Shown: in pieces, positions 53,701 through 55,116 of the stretch
Numbering within the stretch: the first letter of the stretch is position 1
Layout: each line of letters starts with the position of its first letter
Assembly: GCA_030849075.1 (NCBI GenBank)
Contig: JASAOO010003401.1
Coordinates: 1-55,116, forward strand
Length of the DNA stretch: 55,116 bases
Reading direction: 5' to 3'
From: Zelonia costaricensis
Taxonomy: Eukaryota > Euglenozoa > Kinetoplastea > Trypanosomatida > Trypanosomatidae
Made by a program: the position numbers and the translations under genes
Notes under the pieces: model-generated
Databases searched by the model: none
The model's input: the letters and a program-made list of their open reading frames with translations, nothing else
What the model was told of the DNA's origin: nothing

Positions 53701-54697
53701 TGCTGCCCGCGATGTTGCTGAAACCCGAGGCGGAGGCGGCTGCCATGGAGGTCTGCGCTGCCGGCACCTCCGACGTTTCCCAGGTGAGTGGGGCGCTGTC
53801 GCTCGTGCTGAAACGGCGCCCGGGCCGGAGGGCGCTGACGGGCGCGTCGGGGCTGCCCTTGGCGGACCCGCCCGCGGCAGCGTTGCCGTCCCCGTCGACG
53901 CGTGCGCGGCGGGCGGTGAGGGGGAGGTGCTGCACCGTGGCACTGGGCGGGGCGGTGGCGGCTGCCGTCGGTGGGTTGGCGGGGCAGCGGGGGTTGAAGG
54001 ACAACGGCGCAGCGGAGGTCCCTGCCCCTGCGACGCTCGCGGAAACAGCGGAAGCAGTCGCACCGAGCTGGGCAAAGCGCAGGCTGGAGGGCGCAGTGGA
54101 CTGCGATGCTTGGGGTGGTGGCGCATCCGCCGTGGCGATGGCGTCACCGGCCCGCAGGAGGTAGCTGTTGCAGGCCGCGGTGGACGTCGGGTGGGGCATG
54201 GGCCGCGGACGGCGCTGCTGCGCCAGCCACGTGCGTCCAGCCGTCGAGGGCTGCGACGAGGTGCCCGACGACGCCATCGTCGCGCTGTCCATGAAGCCCA
54301 GCGCCGTCGTGGCCGCGCTGCCTGGGGGCCCCAGGAAGGACGGGATGAACGTCACGGGCGGCGGCTGCGCCGCGGCGTTGGCGACGCCGGGCCGCGCACT
54401 CTGCGGTACGGTGGTGACGGGTGTCGCGGAGGCGGGACGAGTCATCACCGCGGCCGGCGCGGGCCCCGGCCGCCCCGCCACGCCATCGGAGGCGGTGGGG
54501 CCTGCCGAGGCCGGCCGCAGCCGCAGCGCGCTGGGGGGCACCCCCACGGTCGCGCCGAGCACCGGGGTGCTCGCGGTGGACGCCGCCGTCTGCGTGCGCA
54601 GGGCAGTGGCCGGCGCGGAGGGCGGGCCCGACGGTGACGCTGTCGAGGGGGACGTCGACAGCGGAGACGTCGAGGCAGACGGTTCGTTGACTTGCAT
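47753..54697 (-). CDS. Large protein with a fatty acid synthase beta acetyltransferase-like domain
   Basis: 2314 residues from the ATG at 54697 (MQVNEPSASTSP) to TGA at 47753. The first 970 residues are low-complexity Ser/Ala/Thr/Pro/Gly, ending in a polyproline run near 975. Residues about 990-1590 look ordered and follow the layout of the acyl/acetyltransferase domain of fungal fatty acid synthase beta subunits. Helices begin FALFGALERLSRFSELVQLC; then LYLTCCYYVTAREHGFDALV; GIVCSGKGLFAALAVSMAQG at the nucleophile elbow; FTLLVVNIPINTLRRLV; RSAVLCGHPLDMLRLDMIL; LPAGGPENSYFF; VSFSLASVHLPVYSPVNGDL; and VLLDFSTHAIGIG. The usual GHSxG is CSGKG (1149-1153), so the serine position is Gly1151, and the catalytic His position is Asn1370 in PENS. 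The domain is therefore probably inactive, for binding or scaffolding. A second low-complexity region (Ala, Gly, Ser runs) follows, with an ordered C-terminus (YENDFVIRRNNDFAGIVNVYQ) in the last 110 residues. Confidence 0.75.
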   Translation of the reverse strand: MQVNEPSASTSPLSTSPSTASPSGPPSAPATALRTQTAASTASTPVLGATVGVPPSALRLRPASAGPTASDGVAGRPGPAPAAVMTRPASATPVTTVPQSARPGVANAAAQPPPVTFIPSFLGPPGSAATTALGFMDSATMASSGTSSQPSTAGRTWLAQQRRPRPMPHPTSTAACNSYLLRAGDAIATADAPPPQASQSTAPSSLRFAQLGATASAVSASVAGAGTSAAPLSFNPRCPANPPTAAATAPPSATVQHLPLTARRARVDGDGNAAAGGSAKGSPDAPVSALRPGRRFSTSDSAPLTWETSEVPAAQTSMAAASASGFSNIAGSTARPSSAFAADASMGNPSSAAPFRTRSRRVGNGVGRNLDSHVYLNTNVMSYCELLVPPPASVAAGGGAAPLRVLGNVLESTATAQVGRGAGAAGAVAATASAADARVSQRSISQTPHDYLNYPPTPPLTASPGSPPRQQYQQAAATYSAMHATLSQVGSSSSNSAVAVGLRTHGGKGVVRCVRAEVGDGHVVRVVSGLLQSPLTEDLAESQSLRENGLQSSSPLPLGAMPWTLPAVPRGLRLVGAEDGAPASGTATGAGAGAAAAAASGLPTSNAGAPSSDGAWDPQRRADSRDTSAATTAEAEAARAYKANPISAVLAGAQRWQSAARGAPRPTSPSASLPRGEGRRGGAGSTGQHASSAAPLTGRGASGTRPQGSSSNTTGVATTAVMPSSAGGTATAPAVAVTERPSSSSSSPGHRTTARGVLTPANDAANRSVSDASKSGDMGVYNLDSAGISAAASTPITSFSGQTGAGAARYLGTASGVHRHHTATSAQLMQQRAVRRVNSLHHRQHRSITDARGVGGGGGDEEEGSVVGGEAGAGVRRAAVLVYAGAPNMQRDGATVVSSLRRFLSGVSVHTARDGAAPAPQRPNVSSGNRTASPPQRLPGNAVLASSTVTGPSAASFSSPPPPIVVDTMSANYSPPPPPPPPPPSPPPVPPTFALFGALERLSRFSELVQLCREHADVLDDFLSRLTLQLHRNSCAAPSSLLGGTAAAARMQTPPQASLPLPAGLPSTTAVTSTAPSRADREFLRWHRILMHLLRQPAELVKVGVEFFSDAVNSWPLHMLYLTCCYYVTAREHGFDALVAALSGGGIVCSGKGLFAALAVSMAQGEEDLIQSTACMYRAAFYTGVLMRKRHQFFEAETRLTANGGFTLLVVNIPINTLRRLVTRVNEGYDVFASMRDTCRDAEPALDGGGGGGGGGGHGYGLNSNETTVSIGSAPPPPLPMRRYGGSRLYSPTSSSGHGSAAASPPAPPRSMPYQPHSVIEVSRVISSRSAVLCGHPLDMLRLDMILARFADFNGVKIHKEYLPAGGPENSYFFNKRMTHELMGLWKARGVSFSLASVHLPVYSPVNGDLWTETMRMPFDPPVPPDASTSPMAYGGDSNAIFASTAPPPTEGYRDEWWMFSVAEAATCANQDLTYSLRHMRDGSVLLDFSTHAIGIGRLIAWTNKSITVLAAPENRQESSAMPPPRRSPKDEAVRNTMEKLAIINRVLREVGANVEQPPDALANPSVELFTTFTELGLLEVLHGLRSRAGPSRGLSAVGSTVATSMSERRSGRLERSNSRGAASAPSNSAQLPECVSSSRLDGATSTVGLSGGAPSFHGPAAGRRMKSNVGALISLNSASVSNVNTNNTSVSVLVPGTSATQSAGSLVAGTPAGPRKSENLSLSSAGGGGGMNGLSAASILAAATAGNAVATAAAAAVAVAAAAASSAPGTGSGGNVGEGGNSSAGVGGSTARVDAGGGGLAAATSTASFPDYQRAPGSFNVVALPDSTSAGAPAPGTHSTAVPAASPLPPPPPPPPAASTSAATTPDSRGLQPVAASRHRRRSSTSSSGAAAMASTQPDVNSIAASGHGAASAPSRESGSSGGVAGGAVSAGDGGAATASVKRSRVQPPTFAAVISELSCPVHHVRSPMTAEERPGRGGGGVEEDRESLQGVGGSAADVTGGAAQGTELWHTVSPFAPSELSSPLTTSILVSAGAGGASTSPNPHLGSALQRQVSSRLAGPQPSFKTENPSAGEAVSISGPPIPFLVVSQEARSPSSPSLASRGRGSAAAVSDSMRDAPAPVLAFASECLQAPLAPGARGGLRPPAFDVRRTRGTRHDAQHLLHAGLAGAVLADLNDAPTAAAAAAVTAGPWPSAGTAATAPDVCPLSMYENDFVIRRNNDFAGIVNVYQVSSLITYYEMQFNCVLCDGAVLFAGLLKKASGIAFPSYTLLLCPTVFSLLELWDGYEFEELWKRSLGALPCSRVTSPICAGFT

Positions 54698-55116
54698 GAC
54701 TGCGTATCCACGCACACGCGCACGCAAAGACGCACACACGCACACGCCAGCGGGTACTCGCAGTGCTCGCCTTTCTTTTTCGTTCTAGTTTGCAGCTGGG
54801 TCGTGGAGACTGCAGCGGTGGCGTGGCAAAGCCGTGCCTCGCTTTCTCGAGCGCTTCTTGAAACCACGCACGCGCTTCCCCACACGCGTCCACACACGCA
54901 CACACACACGCAGACGCAGAGTTGCGCAGAAAAGGAGGCGGAAGGTGCAGTGAGGGCGAGGGTGGAAGAGGGTGGAAGATAAAAGAACGCGGCTGGAGCA
55001 GGGGACAACACGCACGAGGGACGAGGGCACAGCGCTCTGCTCTGCCGCCTCGCACAAGTGTGGACGGCGCCACCCCGCCAGTGACGCGCGCGCGACTTGA
55101 GGGGGGAGGGGAGGGG
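54698..55116. other. 5' flank of the 2314-residue protein gene
   Basis: No further gene. The sense strand reads CGCAGTC just before the ATG (54697), a possible acceptor AG, with GT-rich rather than C/T-rich sequence before it. Short CA runs lie near 54732-54746 and 54890-54912. Confidence 0.5.

Noticed and set aside
1..55116. CRISPR arrays, bacterial operators, riboswitches, terminators
   Set aside because: The genome is eukaryotic kinetoplastid. Repeats are microsatellites, and no repeat-spacer structure was seen.

Overview
The window reads as nuclear DNA of a kinetoplastid, most likely Leishmania or a close relative in Leishmaniinae. The coding parts are GC-rich and intron-free. All six intact protein genes lie on the minus strand, as in one directional (polycistronic) gene cluster. 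The spacers are long and full of CA/GT microsatellites and G or A homopolymers. Upstream of several start codons the sense strand has a pyrimidine tract followed by AG, as needed for spliced-leader trans-splicing and polyadenylation. The species cannot be fixed from the sequence alone.

Left edge (about 1-2283, minus strand): a block of different texture carries two damaged reading frames. One (2283 to 1290) is a gag-like protein of unknown family with a Gln/Asn-rich tail. The other (1228 to 256) is a Ulp1/adenain-type cysteine protease with a His-Asp-Gln-Cys catalytic set and a possible zinc-ribbon tail. The pair looks like the remnant of a mobile or virus-derived element. Its lesions sit at an in-frame TAA, at homopolymers, and beside an ambiguous base (843).

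Ordinary cluster, in transcription order from right to left: (1) 54697-47753, a 2314-residue protein mostly of low complexity with an embedded domain resembling the acetyl/acyltransferase of fungal fatty acid synthase beta, whose catalytic Ser and His appear replaced; (2) 46193-45387, a 268-residue degenerate isocitrate/isopropylmalate dehydrogenase-like protein; (3) 37499-35148, a 783-residue RNA-binding protein with one normal RRM and one apparently split RRM; (4) 29294-27834, Sec61 alpha, the translocon pore; (5) 19894-9698, a giant 3398-residue protein I do not recognise; (6) 7037-4803, a DHHC-type protein S-acyltransferase with a long disordered N-terminus and a Cys4 C-terminus.

The spacers (7.9 kb, 5.9 kb, 7.9 kb and shorter) hold no convincing genes. 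They carry microsatellites and a 325-bp tandem duplication (42771-43420) with an N at its junction. No tRNA, rRNA or CRISPR array was found. The genes form no evident pathway; shared strand reflects the kinetoplastid transcription mode, not functional linkage.
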